In this document: positions 8,042 through 18,096 of the stretch, piece after piece | Position numbering within the stretch: the stretch's first letter is position 1 | Layout: every line of letters starts with the position of its first letter | Assembly: GCA_002683685.1 (NCBI GenBank) | Contig: NYTV01000132.1 | Coordinates: forward strand, 1-48,223 | Direction: 5' to 3' | Length of the DNA stretch: 48,223 bases | Origin: Paracoccaceae bacterium | GTDB taxonomy: Bacteria > Pseudomonadota > Alphaproteobacteria > Rhodobacterales > Rhodobacteraceae | Notes under the pieces: generated by a model | Told to the model about the DNA's origin: nothing | What the model saw: the letters and a program-made list of their open reading frames with translations, nothing else | The model's database searches: none | Translations under genes and position numbers: made by a program

Positions 8042-9532
8042 ATGAATGAGATTGCGAATCTGCAGCCCCCTGCGAGCGACGTAGCGCCTCTTGGCGTGCC
8101 GCATTCCATTGAGGCTGAACAACAATTGCTTGGCGCCATCCTCACGAACAACGATCTATACGACCGCGTTGCGCAAATTTTGCGAGCTGAACATTTTTAT
8201 GACCCGGTCCATGCGCGGATATTTGAGACCGCAGCCGCCCGCATCGCCAAAAATAACCTGGCCAGCCCCGTCACTTTGAAGGCCTTTTTGGAAGATGATG
8301 CGGGGCTCGCGGAATTAGGTGGGCCCGCCTATTTGATGCGACTCGCAGGCGCCGCAATATCCTCTTTTGCCGTGCGCGATTATGCCGAAATGATCTACGA
8401 TCTCGCCATCCGCCGCGAGTTGATCGACTTGGGCAATGAGATCGCTGCGAAGGCGGCCCTTGTTGAAGTGCAAAGCGAGCCTATAGAGCAAATTGTTGAA
8501 GCCGAACAAAAACTCTATGCTTTGGCTGAGCAAGGCCAGACCGAGCAAGGCTTCCAATCGTTTCTTACCGCCGTCACCGATGCGGTAAAAGTGGCCAATG
8601 CCGCCTATCAACGCGAAGGCGGGCTGGCTGGCGTATCGACCGGGCTGATTGACATGGACAAAAAGCTGGGCGGGCTGCACCGGTCAGATCTTCTAATTTT
8701 GGCCGGTCGCCCCTCAATGGGCAAGACGTCATTGGCCACCAATGTCGCGTTCAACATCGCACGCGCCTATAAAAAAGGGATCACATCCTCTGGTGAAGAG
8801 GGGGCAGTTGACGGCGGGGTTGTTGGTTTTTTCAGCCTCGAAATGTCCGCCGAACAGCTTGCATCACGTATTTTATCTGAGGTCGCGGAAATCCCCTCAA
8901 ACCAAATCCGTCGGGGTGATTTTACTGAGGGTGAGTTTCGCCGAATTGTCAATGCGGCCAAGGAGTTGGAGGCCGCGCCCTTGTTCATTGATGACACGCC
9001 GGCGCTGCCGATTAGCCAGCTGGCCGCCCGTGCTCGCCGCTTAAAGCGTACTCATGGGCTCGATGCGTTATTTGTGGACTATCTGCAACTGGTCCGCGGA
9101 ACGGGTCGGTCAGAAAACCGGGTGAACGAAATTTCCGAGATCACCATGGGCCTAAAAGCCATCGCCAAAGAGCTCGATATTCCTGTCGTGGCCCTGTCAC
9201 AACTCTCGCGTCAGGTGGAAAACCGTGAAGACAAGCGGCCACAGCTGTCGGATCTGCGTGAATCTGGCTCGATCGAGCAAGATGCAGATGTGGTGATGTT
9301 TGTGTTCCGCGAAGAATATTACAAAGAACGCGAAAAACCCGGCGATCACGAGCTCGACAAAATGGCCATTTGGCAAGAAGAAATGGAGCGGCTGCATGGG
9401 AAGGCCGAGGTGGTCATCGGAAAACAGCGGCATGGACCCATTGGCACAGTCGAGTTGAGTTTTGAAGGGCAGTTCACCCGCTTCGGCAATCTTGTCAAAC
9501 CATGGCAACAATCACTTGAGGATGAACTCTAG
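8042..9532 (+). CDS. dnaB: Replicative DNA helicase
   Basis: DnaB is the hexameric helicase that unwinds DNA at the replication fork. The 496-residue protein has the N-terminal primase-interacting domain (IEAEQQLLGAILTNNDLY at about 20-37). A linker helix region leads to the RecA-like motor with Walker A GRPSMGKTSLA near residue 223, FFSLEMSAEQLA, and the Walker B stretch LDALFVDYLQLVRG. Later come SQLSRQVENREDKRPQLSDL and the arginine-finger region. A short extra loop (KKGITSSGEEGAVDGGV) after Walker A is common in alphaproteobacterial DnaB. The ATG follows GAGGAGACGGAT. Confidence 0.97.
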   Translation: MNEIANLQPPASDVAPLGVPHSIEAEQQLLGAILTNNDLYDRVAQILRAEHFYDPVHARIFETAAARIAKNNLASPVTLKAFLEDDAGLAELGGPAYLMRLAGAAISSFAVRDYAEMIYDLAIRRELIDLGNEIAAKAALVEVQSEPIEQIVEAEQKLYALAEQGQTEQGFQSFLTAVTDAVKVANAAYQREGGLAGVSTGLIDMDKKLGGLHRSDLLILAGRPSMGKTSLATNVAFNIARAYKKGITSSGEEGAVDGGVVGFFSLEMSAEQLASRILSEVAEIPSNQIRRGDFTEGEFRRIVNAAKELEAAPLFIDDTPALPISQLAARARRLKRTHGLDALFVDYLQLVRGTGRSENRVNEISEITMGLKAIAKELDIPVVALSQLSRQVENREDKRPQLSDLRESGSIEQDADVVMFVFREEYYKEREKPGDHELDKMAIWQEEMERLHGKAEVVIGKQRHGPIGTVELSFEGQFTRFGNLVKPWQQSLEDEL

Positions 9533-9613
9533 CGCCTCGGTCGATTGACCCTCTGCACATTTAGGCGCATAAAATAGTAATGAAATTTGTAAGTATTAGG
9601 ACCGAAGCGCCCC

Positions 9614-10657
9614 ATGAGTACAGGAAATTTAACGATTGATCTGAAGGGGATCGCCAATAATTGGTCCGCTTTGGATCGCATGTCTTCCGAAAATGTTGAA
9701 ACTGCCGCTGTGGTTAAAGCGGATGGCTATGGTTTGAATTCCGGGCGGGTTGCCCGCTCGCTCTATCCGGCCGGGGTGCGGCATTTCTTTGTAGCTGCCG
9801 CAGAAGAGGCTTCATCCATTCGCCGCGAATTGGGCGATAATGTGACCATTTACATATTCTCCGGGCATATGCGGGGCGATACGGAGATGATTCACGATCT
9901 GCATCTCGTCCCCTTGCTGAACTCTTTTGATCAGCTTACGCGCCATTTGGAAGCCCTCCCCGGACATGCCTTTGGGATCCAACTTGATACCGGCATGAAC
10001 CGCTTGGGCATGGAAGCCTCAGAATGGGCAGCGGTACGGGATTTGGTGGTAGACTTGAACCCGAGTTTGATAATGAGTCACCTGGCCTGTGCCGATGACC
10101 CCGATCATCCGATGAACCGGCAACAATTGGCGCAATTTTGCGCGATGACAGATGGGTTGGGATTAAAGCGCTCGCTGGCCGCGACGGGCGGGATATTATT
10201 GGGACCAGAGTATCACTTTGACATGACCCGCCCCGGCATCGGTCTTTATGGCGGTGCACCCTATGAACAGGCCGAACCTGTGGTGCATTTGTCATTGCCG
10301 GTCATTCAAATACGCGATGTCGCCGAAGGTGAAACTGTGGGCTATGGCAACAGCTGGAGCGCCAGCACCCCGGCCCGCATCGCGACTGTGGCCGCCGGCT
10401 ATGCCGATGGGCTGCTGCGCGCCCTGTCCAATAAGGCGTCGCTTTGGCACCAAGACCAAGCCTGCCCCATCGTGGGACGCGTCTCAATGGATATGATCGG
10501 TGTGGATGTGACCGCCTTGTCGCAGCCGCCCGAGACTCTAGACATCCTTTGCCCTTATCAATCGGTGGACGAATTGGCCGATAAAGCTGGCACAATCGGA
10601 TATGAAATTCTCACCTCCTTGGGCGCCCGCTATGCGCGGCGTTATGTGAATCAATGA
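9614..10657 (+). CDS. alr: Alanine racemase
   Basis: Alr interconverts L- and D-alanine for peptidoglycan. The 347-residue protein has the fold type III PLP motif [13 protein letters not shown] near residue 36, whose Lys binds PLP. The substrate loop [13 protein letters not shown] and the catalytic Tyr region [14 protein letters not shown] follow, then [16 protein letters not shown], which is typical of the family. Its stop overlaps the start of mlaE as ATGA, so the two are translationally coupled although functionally distinct, both envelope-related. Confidence 0.95.
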   Translation: MSTGNLTIDLKGIANNWSALDRMSSENVETAAVVKADGYGLNSGRVARSLYPAGVRHFFVAAAEEASSIRRELGDNVTIYIFSGHMRGDTEMIHDLHLVPLLNSFDQLTRHLEALPGHAFGIQLDTGMNRLGMEASEWAAVRDLVVDLNPSLIMSHLACADDPDHPMNRQQLAQFCAMTDGLGLKRSLAATGGILLGPEYHFDMTRPGIGLYGGAPYEQAEPVVHLSLPVIQIRDVAEGETVGYGNSWSASTPARIATVAAGYADGLLRALSNKASLWHQDQACPIVGRVSMDMIGVDVTALSQPPETLDILCPYQSVDELADKAGTIGYEILTSLGARYARRYVNQ

Positions 10658-11442
10658 GCGCATCGATAATCTTGATTGTCCGTGCTCTGGGGCGCCTATG
10701 CATTGATGCGATTTCGGCTTTGGGCCGTTTGGTGCTCTTTGCTCTGGCCACCCTCTCCCAGGTCTTTCGCCCGCCCTTTTATCTCCGCGAATTCTCCATC
10801 GCCCTGTTGAATGTCGGCTATTTGTCCCTGCCCGTCGTGGGGCTCACTGCCCTGTTCACCGGCGCCGCTCTGGCTTTGCAAATTTACTCTGGTGGCTCGC
10901 GTTTCAATGCTCCTGAAGTTGTGCCGCAAATCGTTGCCATTGGCATGGTGCGCGAATTGGGGCCGGTTTTGGTGGGATTGATGATTGCCGCCCGCGTGAC
11001 CAGTTCCATCGCAGCTGAAATGGCCACTATGAAAGTCACGGAACAAATTGATGCTCTTGTCACCCTCTCCACCGCCCCTATGAAATATTTGGTGATGCCG
11101 CGGGTCTTGGCCGGCCTCATGGCGGGGCCCGTATTGGTGGCCGTGGCCGATAGTATCGGCATTTTTGGCGGTTTTATCGTCGCCACACAAACCCTCGGTT
11201 TTAACCCTGCCACCTATGTTTTAAACACAGTCAACTTCCTGACCTCCGCCGATATCCTCTCCTCCATGGCCAAGGGCATCGCTTTCGGATTTATCGCCAC
11301 ATTGATGGGATGCTATTACGGGCTAAACTCGGGCCGAGGCGCACAGGGCGTGGGCACAGCAACCAAAGCCTCCGTGCAAGCGGCTGCGGTGTTAATTTTG
11401 GCGGCAAATTTCGCGCTCACAGCGGTATTTTTCTCAGCATGA
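10654..11442 (+). CDS. mlaE: MlaE-type ABC transporter permease (phospholipid/lipid trafficking)
   Basis: This 262-residue MlaE/TrgB-family permease forms the inner-membrane channel of Mla-type lipid transporters. The motifs [36 protein letters not shown] and the conserved block [46 protein letters not shown] (residues about 90-133) are unmistakable. Five to six membrane segments are visible. The start overlaps alr and the stop overlaps mlaF (ATGA both times). No mlaD follows, so the substrate-binding MCE partner must be encoded elsewhere. Confidence 0.9.
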   Translation: MSASIILIVRALGRLCIDAISALGRLVLFALATLSQVFRPPFYLREFSIALLNVGYLSLPVVGLTALFTGAALALQIYSGGSRFNAPEVVPQIVAIGMVRELGPVLVGLMIAARVTSSIAAEMATMKVTEQIDALVTLSTAPMKYLVMPRVLAGLMAGPVLVAVADSIGIFGGFIVATQTLGFNPATYVLNTVNFLTSADILSSMAKGIAFGFIATLMGCYYGLNSGRGAQGVGTATKASVQAAAVLILAANFALTAVFFSA

Positions 11443-12185
11443 TAACTTATGAAAACATACACAAATCTTTTGGCTCCAATCATGTGCTGCGCGGGGTGAA
11501 TTTGACCGTTGAGCCTGGCGAAAGCATGGTCATCATCGGCGGTTCGGGCACAGGAAAATCTGTTTTGATCAAAACAGTTCTGGGGCTCATCCAACCCGAC
11601 AAGGGGCGGATTTTGGTCGATGGGCAAGATGTCACCAAGGTCAAACGCGACGCCTTTCTGAGCCGTTTTGGCATGCTGTTTCAGGGCGGTGCGCTCTTTG
11701 ACTCAATGCCGGTCTGGCAAAATGTAGCGTTCCGGCTTCAGCGCGGCGCGCTCAAGCGGCCGGCCGCAGAGGCACGCGAAATTGCCATTGAAAAATTGCG
11801 CCGCGTGGGTTTGGCACCGGAGGTGGCAGATCGTTTTCCCGCAGAGCTCTCTGGCGGCATGCAAAAACGTGTCAGCCTCGCCAGAGCCATTGCTGCGGAA
11901 CCAGAAATTATCTTCTTCGATGAACCCACCACCGGCCTTGACCCAATCATGTCCGGTGTCATTAATGAACTGATCCGCGAGATCGTGGTCGAGATGGGTG
12001 TGACGGCCATGACCATCACGCATGATATGACCTCTGTGGACACGATCGCCGATAAAGTGGCTATGCTGCACCGCGGAACCATTCAATGGTGCGGTCCGCG
12101 TGCGCAGATGGCGCAAAGTGGAGACCCGCACGTTGACCAATTTGTAAATGGCCGCGCCGAAGGTCCCATTGAGACGCTGCGTTAA
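11439..12185 (+). CDS. mlaF: MlaF-type ABC transporter ATP-binding protein
   Basis: This ATPase of 248 residues powers the MlaE permease. Walker A GGSGTGKSVLIK is near residue 37, the Q-loop region is RFGMLFQGGALFDSM, the signature is LSGGMQKRVSLARA and Walker B is IIFFDEPTTGLDP, followed by the switch His in TITHDMTS. GALFDSMPVWQNVAF is characteristic of the MlaF subgroup. The start at 11439 ([12 protein letters not shown]) overlaps the mlaE stop; a longer frame from 11310 is rejected because it lies inside mlaE. radA follows, not mlaD. Confidence 0.92.
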   Translation: MITYENIHKSFGSNHVLRGVNLTVEPGESMVIIGGSGTGKSVLIKTVLGLIQPDKGRILVDGQDVTKVKRDAFLSRFGMLFQGGALFDSMPVWQNVAFRLQRGALKRPAAEAREIAIEKLRRVGLAPEVADRFPAELSGGMQKRVSLARAIAAEPEIIFFDEPTTGLDPIMSGVINELIREIVVEMGVTAMTITHDMTSVDTIADKVAMLHRGTIQWCGPRAQMAQSGDPHVDQFVNGRAEGPIETLR

Positions 12186-12262
12186 ACAGCAACTTTAAAT
12201 ATTTTCCGGCTTTCTTTAGCGGAAGTACCCTATATCCAAAGGCCAGATGAAAAGGACAAGAC

Positions 12263-13621
12263 ATGGCCAAAGCAACATTCACCTGTAGCAAATGCGGCGC
12301 GTCTCATAGCAAATGGGCCGGGCAATGCGACAGCTGTATGGAGTGGAATACCCTAGTTGACCAAGGTCCGCTCTCTGCGGGGCCGGGCAAAACTCTTGGC
12401 GGCAAGCGGGGTCGGACGATCACGCTGACCGATTTGGCCACGGTAGAGGAGCCGCCCGCGCGCACGATGGCTGGCGTGACAGAGCTGGACCGGGTGTTGG
12501 GGGGCGGATTGGTCAAGGCCAGCGCGCTCTTGGTTGGCGGGGATCCCGGCATCGGAAAATCCACTCTTTTGTTGCAAGCCGCAGCGCGTTTTGCCCGCAA
12601 TGGCTTAAAGGTCATTTATATCTCCGGCGAGGAAGCCACCGCGCAGGTGCGCATGCGGGCACAACGCCTCGGTCTCAGCGAAAGCCCTGTGATCCTAGCC
12701 GCTGAGACCAATCTGCGTGATATTTTGACCACTTTGGATGTCGAAAAACCCGATCTGGTGATCATCGATTCCATCCAAACGATGTGGGCCGATCACATCG
12801 AAGCGGCCCCCGGCTCAGTCAGCCAGGTACGCTCCTCCGCCCACGAGCTAACCGGCTATGCCAAACGCAAGGGAGTCGCGGTCATCATGGTCGGGCATGT
12901 CACCAAAGACGGGCAGATCGCCGGGCCGCGGGTGGTAGAGCATATGGTCGATACGGTTTTATATTTCGAAGGCGAGCGCAATCATCAGTTTCGCCTGTTG
13001 CGCGCCGTGAAAAATCGATTCGGTCCGGCTGATGAAATCGGTGTTTTTGAGATGACTGGCAAGGGTTTGGTCGAAGTTAAAAATCCTTCTGCTTTATTTT
13101 TGTCCGAACGCGGCAAGACAACACCGGGCTCAGCGGTCTTTGCCGGGATTGAAGGCACGCGCCCAGTTCTCTGCGAATTTCAAGCTCTGGTTGCCCCCTC
13201 ACCACACGGGCAGGCGCGACGCTCCGTCGTCGGCTGGGATGGGCAAAGATTGGCGATGATTCTTGCGGTTCTGGAAGCGCGCTGCGGCATCCCCTTCGCC
13301 GGTCTGGATGTTTATTTGAATGTGGCCGGCGGCATGCGGGTCACGGAACCGGCGGCCGATCTGGCCGTGGCCGCAGCCTTAATTTCCGCCCGCGAAGACG
13401 CCACTTTGCCAAGAGACGCTGTTATTTTCGGAGAAATTTCGCTCTCAGGCGCATTGAGACCTGTATCACAGGCAGAAAATAGGTTGAAAGAGGCGCAGAA
13501 ACTTGGTTTTTGTCAAGCACTGGCCCCGGCCGCCAAAAAACTTGAAGAAATTGCGGGAATGACATTACGGCCGATTGATGATTTGGCTCAATTTGTTGAA
13601 GACCTGTTCGGAAGCCGCTGA
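12263..13621 (+). CDS. radA: DNA repair protein RadA
   Basis: RadA is a DnaB-like motor that helps branch migration in homologous recombination. The 452-residue protein has the N-terminal four-Cys zinc finger (CSKCGASHSKWAGQCDSC), Walker A GGDPGIGKSTLLLQ near residue 94, Walker B LVIIDSIQTM and the RadA-specific KNRFGPADEIGVFEM motif. A C-terminal Lon-like domain is marked by FAGLDVYLNVAGGMRVTEPAADLAVAAAL. Length and order are complete. cvpA follows after 23 bases. Confidence 0.97.
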   Translation: MAKATFTCSKCGASHSKWAGQCDSCMEWNTLVDQGPLSAGPGKTLGGKRGRTITLTDLATVEEPPARTMAGVTELDRVLGGGLVKASALLVGGDPGIGKSTLLLQAAARFARNGLKVIYISGEEATAQVRMRAQRLGLSESPVILAAETNLRDILTTLDVEKPDLVIIDSIQTMWADHIEAAPGSVSQVRSSAHELTGYAKRKGVAVIMVGHVTKDGQIAGPRVVEHMVDTVLYFEGERNHQFRLLRAVKNRFGPADEIGVFEMTGKGLVEVKNPSALFLSERGKTTPGSAVFAGIEGTRPVLCEFQALVAPSPHGQARRSVVGWDGQRLAMILAVLEARCGIPFAGLDVYLNVAGGMRVTEPAADLAVAAALISAREDATLPRDAVIFGEISLSGALRPVSQAENRLKEAQKLGFCQALAPAAKKLEEIAGMTLRPIDDLAQFVEDLFGSR

Positions 13622-13644
13622 ATAGCGCAGAGTGGAGAAGCACA

Positions 13645-14199
13645 GTGGACGGTTTTACAGTAGTCGACGGTGGTGTCGCAGTCGTGATCGTGATGTCAGC
13701 CTTGTTGGCCTATTCTCGTGGCCTTGTGCGCGAGATCACCGCGATTGCGGGCTGGATCGCCGCGGCTTTTGTCGCATTTATCTTTGCTGACACAGCGCAA
13801 CCTTTGGTTCGGCAAATTCCCTATCTGGGCGATATGTTGGGTGACAGCTGCGAATTGTCGATTGTCGCCAGCTTTGCCATCGTTTTTGCCTTGTCGTTGC
13901 TATTGCTCTCCCTCTTCACACCGGTGTTTTCTGCCATCGTACAGCGCTCCATCTTGGGCGGTTTTGACCAAATGCTGGGCTTTTTCTTCGGGGTGGCGCG
14001 CGGTGCTGTCTTGGTGGCCGTTGGGTTTTTCATCTATTTTACCGTCATGCCAAACCAAGATATCGTAGCACTCGAGACCTCCCGCTCTGCCGCGGTCTTT
14101 GAGCGCTATGTGGACGATGTACAGGATCAAAATCCGGAAGCTGCTTTAAGTTGGTTAAGAACTCAATACGATCAACTGGTTGGCAAATGCAGCGCATAG
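13645..14199 (+). CDS. cvpA: CvpA family membrane protein
   Basis: This 184-residue inner-membrane protein of the CvpA (colicin V production) family starts with GTG at 13645, shortly after radA. Four membrane segments are visible (about residues 5-22, 28-47, 68-90 and 105-128). Family motifs are SRGLVREITAIAGWIAAAFVAF and SILGGFDQMLGFFFGVARGAVLVAV. In several proteobacteria cvpA lies just before purF, as here, although the biochemical role remains unclear; envelope maintenance has been proposed for the family. Confidence 0.88.
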   Translation: MDGFTVVDGGVAVVIVMSALLAYSRGLVREITAIAGWIAAAFVAFIFADTAQPLVRQIPYLGDMLGDSCELSIVASFAIVFALSLLLLSLFTPVFSAIVQRSILGGFDQMLGFFFGVARGAVLVAVGFFIYFTVMPNQDIVALETSRSAAVFERYVDDVQDQNPEAALSWLRTQYDQLVGKCSA

Positions 14200-14363
14200 T
14201 TTCACGAAAAATTCCGTAAATTTACCTGCGGGCCTCACAATGCTGCCCCTGCTTTTTTTTGTTTTTATGAGAGAAATAGCTTATTTTTCGCATTGTCAAA
14301 GTGACATGCCTGCTGCGATCGCGTAAGGCATGGTGTGTAACGACATATATCGGAGCCTATCGC

Positions 14364-15833
14364 GTGACCCAACCGTTGGACCAGATGCACACAAATCCCT
14401 TTGACGATGATAAACTGCGCGAAGAATGCGGCGTGTTCGGGGTAATTGGTACAGCGGATGCGGCGAATTTCACCGCCCTTGGCTTGCATGCGCTGCAACA
14501 TCGCGGTCAGGAAGCTGGCGGCATTGTGGCCCATAATGAAACTATTGGCTTTAATTCGGTACGCCGCTTTGGCTATGTGCGCGACAATTTCACCAGTGCA
14601 AAAATTATGGAGCAACTGCCAGGCGACCTCTCGATCGGACATGTGCGCTATTCGACCGCTGGATCAAAAGGCAACACTGCGATTCGCGATGTACAGCCCT
14701 TTTTTGGGGAGTTTTCCATGGGGGGCGCGGCGATTGCCCATAATGGCAATATCACCAATGCCAATTCTCTGCGCAAAGAACTGATTGAGCGCGGCTCGAT
14801 TTTTCAATCCTCGTCGGACAGTGAATGCATTATTCACCTCATGGCCCGCAGCCTTCAGCAAAACATCCCACAACGGATGGAAGATGCATTGCGCCGCGTT
14901 GAAGGCGCGTTTTCCATCGTTGCAATGACACAAACGCAGCTGATTGGCGTGCGCGATCCGTTGGGCGTGCGACCTTTGGTATTGGGAAAATTGGGCGATG
15001 GTTGGGTGCTCAGCTCCGAGACCTGCGCTTTAGATATTACGGGCGCCGAATTTGTACGAGAAATCCACCCTGGCGAGATGGTGGTTATCACCGCCAATGG
15101 CGTCGAAAGCAGTTTCCCGTTTCGCCCGGCGCGCCCCCGGTTTTGTGTGTTTGAGCATATCTATTTTAGCCGACCCGACAGTATTCTTGGCGGCCAAAGC
15201 GTCTATGAAACCCGCGAGGCCATTGGGCGCGAATTGGCCAAAGAAGCGCCAGTAGAGGCAGACCTGGTTTGCCCCGTGCCCGACAGCGGCACGCCCGCAG
15301 CGATTGGGTTTTCGCTGGAATCAGGCATTCCCTATGCAATGGGCATTATTCGCAATCAGTATATGGGCCGGACCTTCATTGAGCCCAGTGAGCAAATTCG
15401 CAACATGGGCGTGCGCTTGAAGCTGAATGTAAATCGGGCTTTGATCCGCGGTAAGCGGGTGATTTTGGTGGATGACAGCGTTGTTCGCGGCACCACGTCG
15501 CGCAAAATCAAAGAGATGATCCTAGACGCTGGCGCCGCTGAAGTGCATTTCCGCATTGCCAGCCCGCCAACGGCTTGGCCCTGCTTTTATGGCGTCGATA
15601 CGCCAGATCGCGAAAAACTATTGGCGGCAACCATGTCAGAGGCAGAGATGTGCCAACATTTGGCTGTGGACAGTTTGAAATTTATTTCGCTCAATGGGCT
15701 ATATCGCGCGGTCGGTGGCACTGATCGCGACAACGTACAGCCACAATATTGCGATGCTTGTTTCAGCGGCGACTACCCCGTGATACCCTCCGATCAAATC
15801 TCTAACGGGTTTCAAATGAAGGCCGCTGAGTAG
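14364..15833 (+). CDS. purF: Amidophosphoribosyltransferase
   Basis: PurF transfers ammonia from glutamine to PRPP, the first committed purine step. I chose the GTG at 14364, which has GGAG eight bases upstream, giving 489 residues; ATG at 14385 is an alternative. CGVFGVIG follows, with the nucleophile Cys preceded by about 21 residues that would be removed as a propeptide, as in the Bacillus-type enzyme. LQHRGQEAGGI and HVRYSTAG belong to the glutaminase half. RVILVDDSVVRGTTSRK near residue 365 is the PRPP site. The C-terminal Cys pattern (YCDACFSGDYP) matches the Fe-S PurF class. Confidence 0.95.
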   Translation: MTQPLDQMHTNPFDDDKLREECGVFGVIGTADAANFTALGLHALQHRGQEAGGIVAHNETIGFNSVRRFGYVRDNFTSAKIMEQLPGDLSIGHVRYSTAGSKGNTAIRDVQPFFGEFSMGGAAIAHNGNITNANSLRKELIERGSIFQSSSDSECIIHLMARSLQQNIPQRMEDALRRVEGAFSIVAMTQTQLIGVRDPLGVRPLVLGKLGDGWVLSSETCALDITGAEFVREIHPGEMVVITANGVESSFPFRPARPRFCVFEHIYFSRPDSILGGQSVYETREAIGRELAKEAPVEADLVCPVPDSGTPAAIGFSLESGIPYAMGIIRNQYMGRTFIEPSEQIRNMGVRLKLNVNRALIRGKRVILVDDSVVRGTTSRKIKEMILDAGAAEVHFRIASPPTAWPCFYGVDTPDREKLLAATMSEAEMCQHLAVDSLKFISLNGLYRAVGGTDRDNVQPQYCDACFSGDYPVIPSDQISNGFQMKAAE

Positions 15834-15868
15834 CGCCCGGCCCCTTGACCTGCTGCGCATTTGCCCCC

Positions 15869-16534
15869 ATGACGCGCCCTATGACATATCCCATTCTTAT
15901 CACTGGTGCCTCGCGTGGGCTTGGCGCAGCTTTGGCGCTTCAGCTTGCACAGAAATTTCACATCATCGCTGTGGCGAAGACCACTGGCGGGCTTGAAGAA
16001 TTGGACGACCGCATCCAGGACAGCGGTGGGCAAGCGACCCTTGCACCCCTTGATATCACAGATGTGAATGCCGTGCGCCATCTCTGCCGATCTATTCATG
16101 ATCGCTGGGGCGGGCTGCACCTATGGGCTCATTGCGCAATACATGCCGCACCCCTCACGCCAGCCAATTGCATTGATGCCCGTGATTGGGAGAAATCAAT
16201 CAAGCTCAATATCACCAGCACCGGCATGCTAATCCCCAATATCGCGCCATTGTTACATAGCAGCGGGACAGCTGTTTTCTTTGACGACCCCTGCAACGGG
16301 AAAAAATTCTTTGGCAGCTACGGCGCGACAAAATCGGCGCAGATCGCCTTGGCCAGAAGCTGGCAGGCCGAAACCGCCAAAACTGGCCCCATCGTTAAGA
16401 TCCTCACCCCGGCACCCATGCCGACGGCCACGCGGGCGCGCTTCTATCCGGGCGAAGATCGCAGTGCCTTGAGCAGTTGCAATAGCGAAGCGGACCGAAT
16501 AATCGCCGCCCTCGATCCTTTAGTCGCAGCGTAA
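15869..16534 (+). CDS. Short-chain dehydrogenase/reductase (SDR) downstream of purF
   Basis: This is an SDR family oxidoreductase of unknown substrate. It has the N-terminal cofactor motif ITGASRGLGAALAL and a YGATK active-site motif (YxxxK) near residue 150. The helix-forming SAQIALARSWQ follows. At about 221 residues it is slightly short for the family. Starts at 15869 and 15881 (MTYPILITGAS) are both possible; the codons before 15869 overlap no gene but read poorly. It follows purF by 35 bases on the same strand, an arrangement that suggests cotranscription but gives no substrate. Confidence 0.8.
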   Translation: MTRPMTYPILITGASRGLGAALALQLAQKFHIIAVAKTTGGLEELDDRIQDSGGQATLAPLDITDVNAVRHLCRSIHDRWGGLHLWAHCAIHAAPLTPANCIDARDWEKSIKLNITSTGMLIPNIAPLLHSSGTAVFFDDPCNGKKFFGSYGATKSAQIALARSWQAETAKTGPIVKILTPAPMPTATRARFYPGEDRSALSSCNSEADRIIAALDPLVAA

Positions 16535-16624
16535 CTGCGGATATTTTAACCTTGTGGGACAAAATGCCTAGGCTGCGGGTCGATCAGGCTTGCCCGCCGC
16601 GGCACAACCTTCTAACCAAGGTCT

Positions 16625-17407
16625 ATGCGTATACTTATCACAAATGACGACGGAATTATGGCACCCGGCCTGCAGGTGCTGCATGATCTCGCAATCCAAC
16701 TGGCCGGCCCGAAGGGTGAGGTTTGGACAGTAGCACCGCAATCTGAGCAATCGGGCGTTGGCCATTGCATTTCCTACACCAAACCCGTGCTCGTGCATCG
16801 ATATGCAGCGCGAAAATTTGCGGTGGAAGGCTCTCCAGCCGATTGCATCCTGGCGGGGCTCAACGATTTATTGCCCCAGCGCCCAGATTTGGTTCTGTCC
16901 GGCGTGAACAAGGGCAATAATTCTGCGGAGAATACAGTCTATTCCGGCACTATTGGCGCGGCGATGGAAGCGGCGCTGGCCGGGGTTCCATCCATTGCGC
17001 TTTCACAGTTCTACGGACCGCAAAACACGGATTTGGACGATAGTTTTGAGGCCAGTGCCGGTCACGGCGTTGCAGCTATTCAAGCCTGCCTGGGTGCGGG
17101 TTTTGCGCGCGCCGAAGATTACGCTTTGTTTTACAATATTAACTTTCCGCCCGTTCCATCCTTGGGCGTGTTGGGGATGAAGGCTGTCAAACAGGGCTAT
17201 CGTGGTGACGGTGCTTTCGGTGCACATGCCACCAATGCGCCCAATGGCCGAAAATTCTTGTTCATGCACGGCCGTCCCCAGCAAGCTCCGACGCAACAGG
17301 GCACGGATGCTGCCGCCAATTTGGACGGCTATATCTCGCTCACGCCCATGCGCGCCGATTTAACCGCGCATGACCAATTAGCGAATTTGGCCAGAATTTT
17401 AGGCTAA
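16625..17407 (+). CDS. surE: 5'/3'-nucleotidase SurE
   Basis: SurE is a metal-dependent phosphatase acting on nucleoside monophosphates. The 260-residue protein begins MRILITNDDGIMAPGL, in which the paired Asp bind metal. It continues with VAPQSEQSGVGHCIS and the signature GVNKGNNSAENTVYSGTIGAAMEAA, with the metal-binding Asn. pcm starts three bases after its stop, and this surE-pcm-nlpD order is a conserved stationary-phase survival cluster in proteobacteria. Confidence 0.96.
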   Translation: MRILITNDDGIMAPGLQVLHDLAIQLAGPKGEVWTVAPQSEQSGVGHCISYTKPVLVHRYAARKFAVEGSPADCILAGLNDLLPQRPDLVLSGVNKGNNSAENTVYSGTIGAAMEAALAGVPSIALSQFYGPQNTDLDDSFEASAGHGVAAIQACLGAGFARAEDYALFYNINFPPVPSLGVLGMKAVKQGYRGDGAFGAHATNAPNGRKFLFMHGRPQQAPTQQGTDAAANLDGYISLTPMRADLTAHDQLANLARILG

Positions 17408-17410
17408 ATT

Positions 17411-18058
17411 ATGGATCCGGCTGCAGAACGTAAGATGCGATTTTTGTTTTCCCTGCGCTCGCATGGCGTCACGAACAAACGTGTGCTGACGGCTATGGAG
17501 AAAGTGGATCGCGGCAATTATATTCGCGGAACCTTCGAAGATCGCGCCTATGAGGACACGCCACTGCCCATTGCCTGCGGCCAGACCATCTCACAGCCAT
17601 CCATTGTAGCTTTGATGACCGAAGCGCTTGAAGTGCAACCGCGCAACAAGGTTTTGGAGATCGGCACCGGGTCGGGTTATCAGGCCGCAATTTTGAGCCA
17701 ATTGGCACGGCGGGTCTATACAGTGGATCGACACATCCGCCTCGTCAAAGCCGCGCGGCAGGTGTTTGAAGCTGAGGATATTTCCAATATCATTGCCGTT
17801 ATCGCCGATGGCAGCCGCGGGCTGCCAGAGCAAGCGCCCTTTGATCGCATTCTCTTGACCGCCGCAAGCGAAGATCCGCCCGGCCCCCTGTTGGCACAAT
17901 TGCGCATAGGCGGTATCATGGTTTTGCCAGTTGGACAGTCGGATACCGTGCAGACTTTGGTCAAGGTGACGAAAACCGAAGAGGGTTTGGATTACCAAGA
18001 GCTCAGAGCCGTGCGCTTTGTGCCGCTGCTCGAAGGTCTGGGCAAAGAGAGTACCTAA
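17411..18058 (+). CDS. pcm: Protein-L-isoaspartate O-methyltransferase
   Basis: Pcm methylates abnormal L-isoaspartyl residues so that damaged proteins can be repaired. The 215-residue protein has [21 protein letters not shown], the substrate loop of the family. The SAM-binding motif I is [28 protein letters not shown], and [20 protein letters not shown] and GGIMVLPVG are post motifs. It is coupled to surE (three-base gap) and is followed by the NlpD-like gene. Confidence 0.95.
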   Translation: MDPAAERKMRFLFSLRSHGVTNKRVLTAMEKVDRGNYIRGTFEDRAYEDTPLPIACGQTISQPSIVALMTEALEVQPRNKVLEIGTGSGYQAAILSQLARRVYTVDRHIRLVKAARQVFEAEDISNIIAVIADGSRGLPEQAPFDRILLTAASEDPPGPLLAQLRIGGIMVLPVGQSDTVQTLVKVTKTEEGLDYQELRAVRFVPLLEGLGKEST

Positions 18059-18096
18059 GAGACCTCACAATAAGAGGTCCGGATGAGGAGAGTATA

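Noticed and set aside
15869..16534. SDR gene as part of purine synthesis
   Set aside because: It follows purF, but the SDR fold gives no purine step; position alone is not enough.
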